Shown: positions 35,223 to 45,505, numbered from the stretch's first letter. The stretch: DNA of 64,000 nucleotides from Pseudomonas mediterranea CFBP 5447 (GCF_000774145.1 NZ_KN322981.1:124001-188000); one strand, 5' to 3'. Made by a program: numbers and translations. The notes: generated by a model not told the origin, from the letters alone.

Positions 35223-36313
35223 GGCAAATCCCTCTTGTGGTGTTGGCGGCGCCAGGCGCGCACGGAGGTGAACAGCAAGAATGCCAGCAAGCCCGGCAGC
35301 ACGTAGAACAGCATCAGCCGCTCCAGCCGGCCGGCCAGGGGCATGCCGGTGGTGAACGCGATCACGTGGAGCCCATAGGCCAGGTACAAGCCCAGGAGCA
35401 ACAAGCCTTCGGCGCGGGTGACCCGGTAGCCGGAATAGAACACCGGCAGGCACAGCACCGCCACGCCGAGCATCACCGGCAGGTCGAAGTCCAGCGCGTT
35501 CGGTGAAACCGAAAGCGGCGTCGGCGCGACGAGGGCGGTCACCCCGAGGACCCCCAGCAGGTTGAACAGGTTGCTGCCGATCACGTTGCCCACCGCGATA
35601 TCGCGCTGGCCGCGCAAAGCGGCGATCAATGAGGTGGCGAGCTCCGGCAGCGAGGTGCTGACCGCGACGATGGTCAGGCCGATGATACGTTCGGAAAGAC
35701 CCAGGTCGGTGGCCACTTCCACCGCTGCGCCCAGCAGCAGATGCCCGGCGAAAATCAGCATCGCCAGGCCCGCTGCAATCATCGACAGGCTCCTGAGCCA
35801 GGATACCGGTGTCATGTCGACCGCTATGGCATGGGGGCGCCCGGAGTGCCGTGACTGGCGCAGCAGCAAGCCCAGGTACACCGCCAGGGCGATCAGCAGT
35901 AGCACGCCGTCCAACCGCGTCAGCTCTTCGTTCCAGGCCAGTACGAACACCAAGAGGCTGGCAGCGATCATCAGCGGGATGTCCAGGCGCACCAGTTGGC
36001 GCGAGACCCGCAACGGAATGATCAGCGCCGACAGGCCGAGGGTCACGAGGATGTTGAAGATGCCGCTGCCGATCACGCTGCCCACGGCGATGTCGGCGTT
36101 CTGCGTCAGGGTCGCTTGCAGGCTGACGGCCATCTGCGGCGCGCTGCTGCCGAAGGCGACGACGCTCAGGCCGATGATCAGGGGACGTACTTGCAAACGT
36201 GCCGCCAGGCCGACAGCGGCCCGCACCAGCAACTCGGCACCGGCAATCAGCAACAGCAAGCCTCCGAACAGTTCGATCAGGCTGAACAGCGGTAAATCGG
36301 CGAGTAGGGAAAT
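35219..36313 (-). CDS. Calcium/sodium (CaCA) exchanger, YrbG-like, apparent ATT start
   Basis: An integral inner-membrane exchanger of about 364 residues with about ten helices. The two alpha-repeats are IIGLSVVAFGSSAPQMAVSL (with GSVIGSGIFNILVTLG) and IIGLTIVAVSTSLPELATSL (with GNVIGSNLFNLLGVLG), the cation-binding hallmark. The first ATG-like codon is a TTG at 36259, which would remove about 18 residues of family-like N-terminus (ISLLADLPLFSLIELFGG). An ATT at 36311-36313 has GGAG seven bases upstream and is the best start I can find. It lies 16 bases after rlpA. Confidence 0.82.
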   Translation of the reverse strand: MSLLADLPLFSLIELFGGLLLLIAGAELLVRAAVGLAARLQVRPLIIGLSVVAFGSSAPQMAVSLQATLTQNADIAVGSVIGSGIFNILVTLGLSALIIPLRVSRQLVRLDIPLMIAASLLVFVLAWNEELTRLDGVLLLIALAVYLGLLLRQSRHSGRPHAIAVDMTPVSWLRSLSMIAAGLAMLIFAGHLLLGAAVEVATDLGLSERIIGLTIVAVSTSLPELATSLIAALRGQRDIAVGNVIGSNLFNLLGVLGVTALVAPTPLSVSPNALDFDLPVMLGVAVLCLPVFYSGYRVTRAEGLLLLGLYLAYGLHVIAFTTGMPLAGRLERLMLFYVLPGLLAFLLFTSVRAWRRQHHKRDLP

Positions 36314-36329
36314 GGCCGGGCTCCGTCTA

Positions 36330-36707
36330 TCAATCGTCGAGGGCTTGCACGCGTACCCGCGCGGTGCCGGTGCGCAACATGCCCAACTGCTCGGCGGCTT
36401 CGCGGGACACGTCGATCAGGCGGCCTCGGGTATACGGGCCGCGGTCGTTGATACGGACCACGACACTGTCATTGTTGCCCAGGTTGGTGATTTTCACCCG
36501 TGTGCCGAACGGCAACTGGCGATGGGCGGCGGTCAGGCTGTGTTGGTCGAAACGCTCGCCACTGGCGGTGCGCTTGCCGTGGTGCCTGGCACCATAATAG
36601 GAGGCCACGCCTGTCTGGTCGTAGCCGTGTGGATCGACCGTCCCGCTCTGGCTGGCGCAACCGGCCAACAGGGACAGCAGGGCGCAGGCGCCGAGGAGAC
36701 GCTTCAT
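36330..36707 (-). CDS. RlpA-like double-psi beta-barrel lipoprotein
   Basis: A 125-residue outer-membrane lipoprotein with signal MKRLLGACALLSLLAGC (lipobox LLAGC, Cys17). The DPBB domain covers the rest: GVASYYGARHHGKRTASGERF, the catalytic-type Asp in VVRINDRGPYTRGRLIDVS, and EAAEQLGMLRTGTARVRVQ at the end. RlpA of P. aeruginosa cleaves naked glycan strands at the septum; this short version lacks a SPOR domain, so septal targeting is not assured. Position beside gatB matches PA4485. Confidence 0.85.
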   Translation of the reverse strand: MKRLLGACALLSLLAGCASQSGTVDPHGYDQTGVASYYGARHHGKRTASGERFDQHSLTAAHRQLPFGTRVKITNLGNNDSVVVRINDRGPYTRGRLIDVSREAAEQLGMLRTGTARVRVQALDD

Positions 36708-36720
36708 TCTATGACCCCAT

Positions 36721-36828
36721 GATCGTTCCCATGCTCTGCGTGGGAATGCAGCCCGTGACGCTCTGCGTCACAAAAAGCGGACGCGGAGCGTCCAGTGAGG
36801 CGTTCCCACGCGGAGCGTGGGAACGATC
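36721..36828. repeat. Inverted repeat family CGTTCCCACGCTCTGCGTGGGAA, copy 3
   Basis: Inverted arms (gatcgttcccatgctctgcg ... cgcggagcgtgggaacgatc) with the same internal stem as the copy at 33591. It lies between rlpA and gatB and may act as the gatB terminator. Confidence 0.85.
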
Positions 36829-36840
36829 ACCGTCCATAAA

Positions 36841-38286
36841 TCAGCCCTCGAGCTTGCTTTTCAGCAATTCGTTGACCTGTTGCGGGTTGGCCTTGCCTTT
36901 GGAGGCTTTCATGGCCTGGCCGACGAAGAAGCCGAACATCTTGCCGCGCTTGGCTTCGTCCGCCGCACGGTATTGTTCGACCTGTTCGGCATTGGCCGCG
37001 AGCATCTCATCGAGTACGGCGGAAATGGCGCCGGTGTCGGTGACCTGCTTCAAGCCGCGCTTCTCGATGATCTCGTCGGCGCTGCCCTCGCCGTTGGCCA
37101 TGGCTTCGAAGACCATCTTGGCGATCTTGCCGGAGATGGTGTTGTCCTTGATCCGCAGTAGCATGCCGCCCAGTTGCTCGGCCGATACCGGCGACTCGTC
37201 GATTTCCAGCCCCTGCTTGTTCAGCAGGCTGCCCAGTTCGACCATTACCCAGTTGGCCGCCAGTTTGGCATCGCCGCCGATGCCGACGACTTTCTCAAAG
37301 TAATCGGCCTGTTCGCGGCTGGTGGCCAGGACGTTGGCGTCATAGCTCGACAGCCCGAACTGCGCCTGGAAGCGCTCGCGTTTCTGCGGCGGCAGTTCCG
37401 GCAGGGTGGCGCGCACGTCGTCGAGGAACGAGTCTTCGATCACCACCGGCAGCAGGTCCGGGTCGGGGAAGTAACGGTAGTCGTTGGCTTCTTCCTTGCT
37501 GCGCATCGGACGGGTTTCGTCCTTGTTCGGGTCGTACAGGCGGGTCTGCTGGATGACCTTGCCGCCATCCTCGATCAGTTCGATCTGGCGCTGGATCTCG
37601 CTGTTGATCGCCTTCTCGATGAAGCGGAACGAGTTGACGTTCTTGATTTCGCAACGGGTGCCGAATTCGGCCTGGCCCTTGGGCCGGATCGACACGTTGC
37701 AGTCGCAGCGCAGCGAGCCTTCGGCCATGTTGCCATCGCAGATACCCAGGTAGCGCACCAGTGCGTGGATCGCCTTGACGTAGGCCACGGCTTCCTTGGC
37801 GCTGCGCATGTCCGGCTCGGAGACGATTTCCAGCAACGGCGTGCCGGCACGGTTCAGGTCGATGCCGGTGGCGCCGTTGAACTCTTCGTGCAGGCTCTTG
37901 CCGGCGTCCTCTTCCAGGTGTGCGCGGGTGATGCCGACACGCTTGACCGTGCCGTCTTCCAGGGCGATGTCCAGGTGGCCCTTGCCGACAATCGGCAGTT
38001 CCATCTGGCTGATCTGGTAGCCCTTGGGCAGGTCCGGGTAGAAGTAGTTCTTGCGGGCGAACACGTTGTGCTGGCCGATCTCGGCGTCAATCGCCAGGCC
38101 GAACATCACCGCCATGCGCACCGCTTCGGCGTTGAGCACCGGCAGTACGCCGGGCATGCCCAGGTCGACCAGGCTGGCCTGGGTGTTGGGCTCGGAGCCG
38201 AACGTGGTGGAACTGCCGGAAAAGATTTTCGACCGGGTGGTGAGCTGGGTGTGAATCTCCAGCCCGATCACGACTTCCCATTGCAT
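36841..38286 (-). CDS. gatB: Aspartyl/glutamyl-tRNA amidotransferase subunit B
   Basis: A 481-residue subunit of GatCAB, which amidates Glu-tRNA(Gln) or Asp-tRNA(Asn). It has the N-terminal kinase-like cradle domain [13 protein letters not shown], the zinc/phosphate region, and [14 protein letters not shown] plus [10 protein letters not shown]. The C-terminal tail domain ends [17 protein letters not shown], typical of GatB. A GGAG ribosome site precedes ATG 38286, 10 bases after gatA. Normal length and all motifs intact. Confidence 0.97.
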   Translation of the reverse strand: MQWEVVIGLEIHTQLTTRSKIFSGSSTTFGSEPNTQASLVDLGMPGVLPVLNAEAVRMAVMFGLAIDAEIGQHNVFARKNYFYPDLPKGYQISQMELPIVGKGHLDIALEDGTVKRVGITRAHLEEDAGKSLHEEFNGATGIDLNRAGTPLLEIVSEPDMRSAKEAVAYVKAIHALVRYLGICDGNMAEGSLRCDCNVSIRPKGQAEFGTRCEIKNVNSFRFIEKAINSEIQRQIELIEDGGKVIQQTRLYDPNKDETRPMRSKEEANDYRYFPDPDLLPVVIEDSFLDDVRATLPELPPQKRERFQAQFGLSSYDANVLATSREQADYFEKVVGIGGDAKLAANWVMVELGSLLNKQGLEIDESPVSAEQLGGMLLRIKDNTISGKIAKMVFEAMANGEGSADEIIEKRGLKQVTDTGAISAVLDEMLAANAEQVEQYRAADEAKRGKMFGFFVGQAMKASKGKANPQQVNELLKSKLEG

Positions 38287-38296
38287 GTGTTTCTCC

Positions 38297-39748
38297 TCAG
38301 AAGCCGGTTGGGGTGCGGGTGTGCCAGTCAGTGTTCAACTGATACTGGTGAGCCACATTGAGCAGGCGGCCTTCCTGGAAATACGGTGCGAGCAACTGCA
38401 CGCCCACCGGCAGGCCGTCGACGAAACCGGCCGGCATGGACAGGCCCGGCAAACCGGCGAGGTTGGCGGTGATGGTGTAGACGTCTTCCAGGTAGGCAGC
38501 GACCGGGTCGCTGTTCTTGGCGCCGAGTTTCCAGGCCGGGTTCGGCGTGGTCGGGCCGAGGATGATGTCGACCTCGTTGAAGGCGGCCATGAAGTCGTTC
38601 TTCACCAGGCGACGGATTTTCTGCGCCTTGAGGTAGTAGGCGTCGTAGTAGCCCGCGGAGAGCGCATAGGTACCGACCATGATCCGCCGCTGCACTTCGG
38701 CACCGAAGCCTTCGCCACGGGAGCGCTTGTACAGGTCGATCAGGTTTTCCGGGTTTTCGCAGCGATAGCCGAAGCGCACGCCGTCGAAACGCGACAGGTT
38801 CGAGGAGGCTTCCGCCGGGGCGATCACGTAATAGGCTGGAATCGCGTGCTGCATGTTCGGCAGGCTGATTTCCTTGACCACGGCGCCGAGCTTTTCCAGT
38901 TCCTTGACGCTGTTGTGGATCAGGTCGGCAATGCGTGGGTCGAGGCCGGCACCGAAGTACTCCTTCGGTACGCCAATGCGCAGGCCTTGCAGCGAGCCGC
39001 TGAGGCCGGCGCTGTAGTCCGGCACCGGTTCGTCGATGCTGGTGGAGTCGTTCGGGTCGAAGCCGGCCATGCCTTGCAGCAGGATCGCGCAGTCTTCGGC
39101 GGTGCGGGCCAGCGGGCCGCCCTGGTCGAGACTGGAGGCGTAGGCGATCATGCCCCAGCGCGACACGCGGCCGTAGGTGGGCTTGAGGCCGGTGAGGTTG
39201 GTGAACGCCGCGGGCTGGCGGATCGAGCCGCCGGTGTCGGTGGCGGTCGCGGCCGGCAACAGGCGCGCGGCCACGGCGGCGGCGGAACCTCCGGACGAAC
39301 CGCCCGGTACGTGTTCCAGGTTCCAGGGGTTCTTCACCGCGCCGTAGTGGCTCGACTCGTTGGCCGAACCCATGGCGAATTCGTCCATGTTGGTCTTGCC
39401 CAGGGTCACGGCGCCGGCGGCGGCCAGCTTGGCGACCACGGTGGCGTCGTACGGGGCCGTGAAGTTGTCGAGCATCTTCGAGCCGCAGCTGGTGCGCACG
39501 CCCTGGGTGCAGAACAGGTCCTTGTGGGCGATCGGCGCGCCCAGCAGGGCGCCGCTTTCACCGTTGGCACGGCGGGCGTCGGCCGCCCTGGCCTGGCTCA
39601 GGGCCAGCTCTTCGGTAACGCTGATGAAACTGTTGAGCTGCGGGTCGAGCTGGGCGATGCGCGCCAGCAGGGCCTTGGTCAGCTCTTCGGAGGAAAATTT
39701 TTTATCGGCGAGTCCGCGGGCGACCTCGGCCAGTGTCATGTGATGCAT
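38297..39748 (-). CDS. gatA: Aspartyl/glutamyl-tRNA amidotransferase subunit A
   Basis: A 483-residue amidase-signature enzyme that releases ammonia from glutamine. The Ser-cisSer-Lys triad is in IAHKDLFCT (Lys), [15 protein letters not shown] (Ser) and [12 protein letters not shown] (cis-Ser and nucleophile). Start [16 protein letters not shown] fits the family; the second ATG at 39739 is an alternative. It is in a tight gatC-gatA-gatB operon on the minus strand. Confidence 0.97.
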   Translation of the reverse strand: MHHMTLAEVARGLADKKFSSEELTKALLARIAQLDPQLNSFISVTEELALSQARAADARRANGESGALLGAPIAHKDLFCTQGVRTSCGSKMLDNFTAPYDATVVAKLAAAGAVTLGKTNMDEFAMGSANESSHYGAVKNPWNLEHVPGGSSGGSAAAVAARLLPAATATDTGGSIRQPAAFTNLTGLKPTYGRVSRWGMIAYASSLDQGGPLARTAEDCAILLQGMAGFDPNDSTSIDEPVPDYSAGLSGSLQGLRIGVPKEYFGAGLDPRIADLIHNSVKELEKLGAVVKEISLPNMQHAIPAYYVIAPAEASSNLSRFDGVRFGYRCENPENLIDLYKRSRGEGFGAEVQRRIMVGTYALSAGYYDAYYLKAQKIRRLVKNDFMAAFNEVDIILGPTTPNPAWKLGAKNSDPVAAYLEDVYTITANLAGLPGLSMPAGFVDGLPVGVQLLAPYFQEGRLLNVAHQYQLNTDWHTRTPTGF

Positions 39749-39764
39749 GAGAGGCTCTTTCCCT

Positions 39765-40052
39765 TTAGTCGATGACTTTCGGAACCAGGTACAGGCCGTT
39801 TTCGACCGCTGGAGCGATGGCCTGGTAGGCCTCGCGGTTGTCGGGTTCGGTCACGACGTCGGCGCGCAGGCGCTGGCTGGCTTCCAGTGGGTGGGCCAGC
39901 GGTTCGATACCGTCGGTATTGACCGCCTGCATCTCGTCGACCAGCCCCAGAATGCTGTTCAGGGCGGAAGTGATATGTGGAAGATCGGCTTCATTGAGGC
40001 CCAGGCAGGCCAGATGAGCGATTTTTTCCACGTCGGAGCGTTCAAGCGCCAT
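39765..40052 (-). CDS. gatC: Aspartyl/glutamyl-tRNA amidotransferase subunit C
   Basis: A 95-residue stabilising subunit: [20 protein letters not shown] at the start, then [20 protein letters not shown] and the C-terminal FVPKVI-like ending (LVPKVID). It wraps GatA and GatB together. It is first in the operon, with the promoter in the 372-bp region facing mreB. Confidence 0.95.
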   Translation of the reverse strand: MALERSDVEKIAHLACLGLNEADLPHITSALNSILGLVDEMQAVNTDGIEPLAHPLEASQRLRADVVTEPDNREAYQAIAPAVENGLYLVPKVID

Positions 40053-40127
40053 GGGATTCTCCAGTGGAAAACAGAACGGACGCAGTCTGTCCGTGTGTTA
40101 GATTGTCGGAACACTACCGCATTTCTA

Positions 40128-40300
40128 CGGCCCAGTGCCCTGTTTCACAAATACTGTTCCTTTTTTGACGGCGTCTATTGTCGTCATGCTGCGTTGCCGC
40201 TTCTCGCCATAGCGGGCTATGACTCGTCGCGGCGCCTTGCCTGACGACAATAGCCGCTCGTCAAAAAAGGAACGTATCTGCGAAACAGGGCATTGGCCGC
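40128..40300. repeat. Large imperfect inverted repeat between gatC and mreB
   Basis: Two arms of about 75-80 bases are inverted copies with scattered mismatches: agtgccctgtttc and gttccttttttgacg on the left, cgtcaaaaaaggaac and gaaacagggcattgg on the right. The centre includes gccatagcgggctatg. It does not belong to the REP families seen elsewhere here and has no coding content. It lies between two divergent essential operons; the mreB promoter must lie in 40300-40424. Confidence 0.8.
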
Positions 40301-40412
40301 GATTGTAGGGGTTGGTGCACAGAAAAGCGGCCAATTTAACATATTGGCGCCTTGCCCAAAATCCCTGTCGTTGTTAGAGTTTGCCGCACTTTTTTACCCA
40401 CGCGTTGCCTAG

Positions 40413-41462
<1,050 letters not shown>

Positions 41463-41484
41463 GTCTCGCCGGATCCATGTTGTT

Positions 41485-41527
41485 CGCCTACGGGCAGCAC
41501 TTTGCAGTGCTGCCCGTAGGCGTTTAT
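41485..41527 (+). terminator. Strong hairpin between mreB and mreC (terminator or attenuator)
   Basis: A perfect 16-bp stem (41485-41500 with 41507-41522) has a six-base loop and is followed by TTTAT. It lies 23 bases after the mreB stop and can partly stop transcription before mreC, making MreB more abundant than MreC and MreD. Confidence 0.75.
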
Positions 41528-41600
41528 CTTCTGTCATTCGTATCCAGGCCGGTTTGATGCCGTATGAATAAAGAGAACATTTGCCTGGGAGGAGCGGCTT

Positions 41601-42740
41601 ATTAAACCGCTTTTTGCCAAGGGTCCCTCGTTGGGTGTGCGCTTGCTGGTGCTGGCCGCGCTATCGGTTGCGCTGATGGTGGTCGATGCCCGCTTCACAC
41701 TGCTCAAGCCAGTGCGCAGCCAGATGTCGCTGGTCCTGATGGAATCCTATTGGATCACCGACCTGCCGCAACGGTTGTGGCAAGGTGTGGCCAGCCAGTT
41801 CGGCAGCCGGACCGAACTGGTCGCCGAAAATGAAAAACTCAAGACCGAGAACCTGCTGTTGCAGGGACGCCTGCAGAAGCTGGCGGCCCTCACCGAGCAG
41901 AATGTGCGGCTGCGCGAGTTGCTCAACTCTTCCGCACTGGTCAACGAAAAGGTCGAAGTGGCCGAGTTGATCGGCATGGACCCCAACCCGTTTACCCACC
42001 GGATCGTCATCAACAAGGGTGAGCGCGACGGCGTGGTCCTCGGCCAGCCGGTGCTCGACGCCCGCGGCCTGATGGGCCAGGTGGTGGAGTTGATGCCCTA
42101 CACGTCTCGCGTGCTGTTGTTGACCGATACCACCCATAGCATCCCCGTGCAGGTCAACCGCAACGGTCTGCGGGCGATTGCCAGCGGCACCGGCAATCCG
42201 GAACGCCTGGAGCTGCGGCATGTGGCCGACACCGCCGATATCAAGGAAGGCGACCTGCTGGTCAGCTCCGGGCTCGGCCAGCGCTTCCCGGCAGGCTATC
42301 CGGTGGCGACCGTCAAGGAAGTGATCCATGACTCCGGCCAGCCATTCGCCATTGTCCGCGCGGTACCGACCGCCGCGTTGAACCGCAGCCGTTACCTGCT
42401 GCTGGTGTTCAGCGACAACCGCACGCCGGAAGAGCGCGCCAACGACGCTGCCGCGGCCCAGGAAGCCCAGGACCGGCAGGGCGGCGAAGCGGCTGCCCCC
42501 GGCGCTGGCGCACCCGTGCCGGCCGCAACGCCGAATCCGCCCGCGTCCACACCGGCTATGCCAGCAACCACGCCGGCTGCTGCACCCGCTACCACGCCTG
42601 CCAGGTCGGCGACGCCCGCCGCGACACCGGCCAAGCCTGCAACCCATGCGCCGGCCACTCATGCACCAGACGCCCAACCGGCACGCCCGGCTGCCAGAGC
42701 GCCGGCCGCGCCCGCCACCAGGGGAGCACGAGAAGAATGA
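41601..42740 (+). CDS. mreC: Rod-shape-determining protein MreC, apparent ATT start
   Basis: A 379-residue inner-membrane protein linking MreB to the wall synthases. Residues 11-31 form the membrane anchor, about 60-100 a coiled coil (ENEKLKTENLLLQGRLQKLA), and the beta domain follows with MDPNPFTHRIVINKGERDGV and SGLGQRFPAGYPVA. After about residue 285 a Pro/Ala/Thr-rich tail of roughly 95 residues follows. GGGAGGAG lies six bases before an ATT at 41601; the only other usable codon, TTG at 41631, lacks a ribosome site and removes IKPLFAKGPS. A 13-codon upstream ORF overlaps the ATT. The 3' end overlaps mreD by four bases. Confidence 0.93.
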   Translation: MKPLFAKGPSLGVRLLVLAALSVALMVVDARFTLLKPVRSQMSLVLMESYWITDLPQRLWQGVASQFGSRTELVAENEKLKTENLLLQGRLQKLAALTEQNVRLRELLNSSALVNEKVEVAELIGMDPNPFTHRIVINKGERDGVVLGQPVLDARGLMGQVVELMPYTSRVLLLTDTTHSIPVQVNRNGLRAIASGTGNPERLELRHVADTADIKEGDLLVSSGLGQRFPAGYPVATVKEVIHDSGQPFAIVRAVPTAALNRSRYLLLVFSDNRTPEERANDAAAAQEAQDRQGGEAAAPGAGAPVPAATPNPPASTPAMPATTPAAAPATTPARSATPAATPAKPATHAPATHAPDAQPARPAARAPAAPATRGAREE

Positions 42741-43225
42741 GCAGTACCCACTCCGGTAACGGCTGGATGGTCTGGTTGACCTTCGCCCTGGGCCTGTTGC
42801 TCAGCGTTTCGCCGCTGCCGCAATTCATGGAGATCCTGCGCCCGTTGTGGCTGGCCTTGCTGCTGGCCTTCTGGGCGCTGGCGCTGCCGCACAAGGTCGG
42901 CATGGTCACCGCCTGGTGCCTGGGGCTGGCCGAAGACGTGCTCTATGGGACGTTGCTGGGGCAGAACGCGCTGATCCTGACCTTGATTACCTTCCTGGTG
43001 CTGTCGCTACAGCAGCGCCTGCGGATGTTCCCGATGTGGCAACAGTGCCTGGTGATCCTGGTGATCTTCGGCCTGGCGCAATTGGTACAGCTATGGCTCA
43101 GCGCGCTGACCGGCAATCGCCAGCCAACCCTGGCACTGGTGCTGCCAGCCCTGGTCAGTGCCTTGCTCTGGCCCTGGGTCAGCTTCGGTTTGCGTGGCCT
43201 GCGCCTGCGTTTCAAGATCAACTGA
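42737..43225 (+). CDS. mreD: Rod-shape-determining protein MreD
   Basis: A 162-residue inner-membrane protein with about five to six helices (MVWLTFALGLLLSVSPLPQF; WLALLLAFWALALPHKVGM; GLAEDVLYGTLLGQNALILT). It complexes with MreC and RodA/PBP2. The start codon shares ATGA with the mreC stop, so both are translationally coupled. Normal length. Confidence 0.95.
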   Translation: MSSTHSGNGWMVWLTFALGLLLSVSPLPQFMEILRPLWLALLLAFWALALPHKVGMVTAWCLGLAEDVLYGTLLGQNALILTLITFLVLSLQQRLRMFPMWQQCLVILVIFGLAQLVQLWLSALTGNRQPTLALVLPALVSALLWPWVSFGLRGLRLRFKIN

Positions 43226-43247
43226 TTGGCTGGGGCTGACCGTACCC

Positions 43248-43342
43248 CTGTGGCGAGGGAGCTTGCTCCCGCTCGACTGCGCAGCAGCCGCAGGATTCAG
43301 GGCCACTTCGTGCCCCGGCGGGAGCAAGCGCCCTCGCCACAA
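43248..43342. repeat. REPIN, TGTGGCGAGGGAGC family
   Basis: Inverted arms (tgtggcgagggagcttgctc ... gagcaagcgccctcgccaca, one mismatch in the right arm) enclose a short loop. It lies between mreD and maf. Confidence 0.85.
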
Positions 43343-43394
43343 AAGCTCCCTGATCACGGTTGTCTTGCCTGCGCTTTAAAAGAGGGAAATGTTG

Positions 43395-43991
43395 ATGAAA
43401 CCGCTTTACCTCGCCTCAGGCTCGCCGCGTCGGCGTGAATTGCTCACGCAGATCGGTGTGTCCTTTACCGCCATCAGCGCGGACATCGACGAAACTCCCC
43501 TGGACCCTGAAACCCCATCCGCCTATGTCGAGCGCCTGGCGCGCGGCAAGGCCGAGGCCGGACGGCGGACCCTGCCGATCGATGTCGATGGCTGCGTATT
43601 GGGTGCCGACACGGCGGTAGTGCTCGATGGGCGGATTCTCGGCAAGCCTCTGGACCAGGACGATGCGCGCTCGATGCTGCTGGGCCTGGCGGGTCGCGAC
43701 CATGAGGTGTTGACCGCTATCGCCTTGCTGGACGGTCAGCGCTGCGAATCCCGGGTGGTCAGCAGCCGGGTGCGTTTTCGCCCCATCAGCGAAGCGGAAG
43801 CGGCGGCCTATTGGGCCAGCGGCGAACCCCGGGACAAGGCCGGTGGCTACGGCATCCAGGGGCTGGGGGCGGTATTCGTCGCCGGGCTGGAGGGCAGCTA
43901 TTCTGCGGTGGTTGGCTTGCCGCTGTGCGAAACCGCGCAACTGCTGGAGCATTTCGGCATACCCTGTTGGCAAACCTTGAACGTGCGTTGA
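43395..43991 (+). CDS. maf: Maf-type nucleoside triphosphate pyrophosphatase (YhdE-like)
   Basis: A 198-residue house-cleaning enzyme hydrolysing dTTP/UTP and modified pyrimidine nucleotides. Conserved parts are [12 protein letters not shown] (P-loop-like), [37 protein letters not shown] (catalytic Asp) and [13 protein letters not shown]. The second ATG (43395, MKPLYLASG) has GAGGG at good spacing; the first at 43389 is too close. It follows mreD as in other pseudomonads. Confidence 0.92.
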   Translation: MKPLYLASGSPRRRELLTQIGVSFTAISADIDETPLDPETPSAYVERLARGKAEAGRRTLPIDVDGCVLGADTAVVLDGRILGKPLDQDDARSMLLGLAGRDHEVLTAIALLDGQRCESRVVSSRVRFRPISEAEAAAYWASGEPRDKAGGYGIQGLGAVFVAGLEGSYSAVVGLPLCETAQLLEHFGIPCWQTLNVR

Positions 43992-44047
43992 ACGCCGTCT
44001 GACCAGATGCAGCCATTATCGTGAAAATGCCTGAACGAGACCCTGCC

Positions 44048-45505
44048 ATGAGTGAAGAGATCCTGATCAACATCACGCCGATGGAATCGCGCGTGGCGGT
44101 GGTTGAAAACGGTGTGCTGCAAGAGGTTCATGTCGAGCGCACGCAAAAGCGCGGCATTGTCGGCAACATCTACAAAGGCAAGGTGGTGCGGGTGTTGCCG
44201 GGCATGCAGGCGGCGTTCGTCGATATCGGCCTGGACCGTGCGGCGTTCATCCATGCCTCGGAGATTTCCATGCGCGAAGGGCCTGCCGTGGAGAGCATCG
44301 GCGCACTCGTCCATGAAGGCCAGAGCCTGGTGGTGCAGGTCACCAAGGACCCTATCGGTTCCAAAGGCGCGCGCCTGACCACGCAACTGTCCATTCCGTC
44401 GCGATACCTGGTGTACATGCCACGCACCGCCCATGTCGGCATTTCCCTGAAGATCGAGGACGAAGCCGAGCGCGAGCGCCTCAAGCAGGTGGTCAGCGAT
44501 TGCGTGGAGAAAGAAGGGATCAAGGAGGCTGGCGGCTTCATCCTGCGCACCGCGGCCGAAGGTGCCGGGGCCGATGAGATTCTCATGGACATCCGTTACC
44601 TGCGCAGGCTCTGGGACCAGATCGCCGCGCAGATCAAGACCATTGCCACGCCCAGCGTGATCTATGAAGACCTGGGCCTGGCGCTGCGCACGCTGCGGGA
44701 CCTGGTCAGCCCCAAGATCGAGAAAATCCGCATCGACTCCCGGGAAACCTTCCAGAAGACCACCCAGTTCGTGGCCGAGTTGATGCCGGAAATTGCCGAC
44801 CGCCTCGAGCATTATCCCGGCGAGCGGCCGATTTTCGACCTGTACGGCGTCGAGGACGAAATCCAGAAGGCCCTGGAGCGCAAGGTGCCGCTCAAGTCCG
44901 GCGGCTACCTGGTGGTCGATCCGGCCGAGGCCATGAGCACCATCGACGTCAACACCGGGGCGTTCGTCGGCCATCGCAACCTCGAAGAAACCATCTTCAA
45001 GACCAACCTGGAAGCCGCCACGGCCATCGCTCGGCAACTGCGCCTGCGCAACCTGGGCGGGATCATCATCATCGACTTCATCGACATGGAGGACGAAGAG
45101 CATCAGCGCCAGGTGCTGCGAACCCTGGAGAAGCAGCTCGAGCGCGACCACGCCAAGACCAACATCATCGGCATCACCGAGTTGGGCCTGGTGCAGATGA
45201 CCCGCAAACGCACCCGCGAAAGCCTTGAGCAGGTGCTGTGCGAGCCGTGCAGCGCCTGCCAGGGTCGGGGCAAGCTGAAGACCCCGGAAACCGTGTGTTA
45301 CGAAATCTTCAGGGAAATTCTCCGGGAGGCGCGCGCCTACCAGGCCACTGGCTATAGAGTGTTGGCAAACCAGAAAGTGGTGGACCGCCTGCTCGATGAG
45401 GAGTCGGGCAATGTCGCGGAACTGGAGGCCTTTATCGGGCGCACGATTCGCTTCCAGGTAGAAACCATGTACTCCCAGGAACAATACGACGTTGTGCTGC
45501 TCTGA
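44048..45505 (+). CDS. rng: Ribonuclease G
   Basis: A 485-residue endoribonuclease that matures the 5' end of 16S rRNA and degrades some mRNAs. The S1 domain lies at about residues 35-120 (GNIYKGKVVRVLPGMQAAFV, GLDRAAFIHASEI). The catalytic DNase I-like domain contains DVNTGAFVG and IIIIDFIDMEDEEH, and the zinc-link CEPCSACQGRG holds dimers together. There is no long C-terminal scaffold, which separates RNase G from RNase E. ATG 44048 begins MSEEILINITPMESRVA. Confidence 0.97.
   Translation: MSEEILINITPMESRVAVVENGVLQEVHVERTQKRGIVGNIYKGKVVRVLPGMQAAFVDIGLDRAAFIHASEISMREGPAVESIGALVHEGQSLVVQVTKDPIGSKGARLTTQLSIPSRYLVYMPRTAHVGISLKIEDEAERERLKQVVSDCVEKEGIKEAGGFILRTAAEGAGADEILMDIRYLRRLWDQIAAQIKTIATPSVIYEDLGLALRTLRDLVSPKIEKIRIDSRETFQKTTQFVAELMPEIADRLEHYPGERPIFDLYGVEDEIQKALERKVPLKSGGYLVVDPAEAMSTIDVNTGAFVGHRNLEETIFKTNLEAATAIARQLRLRNLGGIIIIDFIDMEDEEHQRQVLRTLEKQLERDHAKTNIIGITELGLVQMTRKRTRESLEQVLCEPCSACQGRGKLKTPETVCYEIFREILREARAYQATGYRVLANQKVVDRLLDEESGNVAELEAFIGRTIRFQVETMYSQEQYDVVLL

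Noticed and set aside
35219..36722. 386-codon plus-strand frame over the CaCA exchanger and rlpA
   Set aside because: Antisense to two genes with clear family motifs.
40125..40334. Small minus-strand ORF between gatC and mreB
   Set aside because: It only reads through the large inverted repeat and has no ribosome site or protein-like composition.
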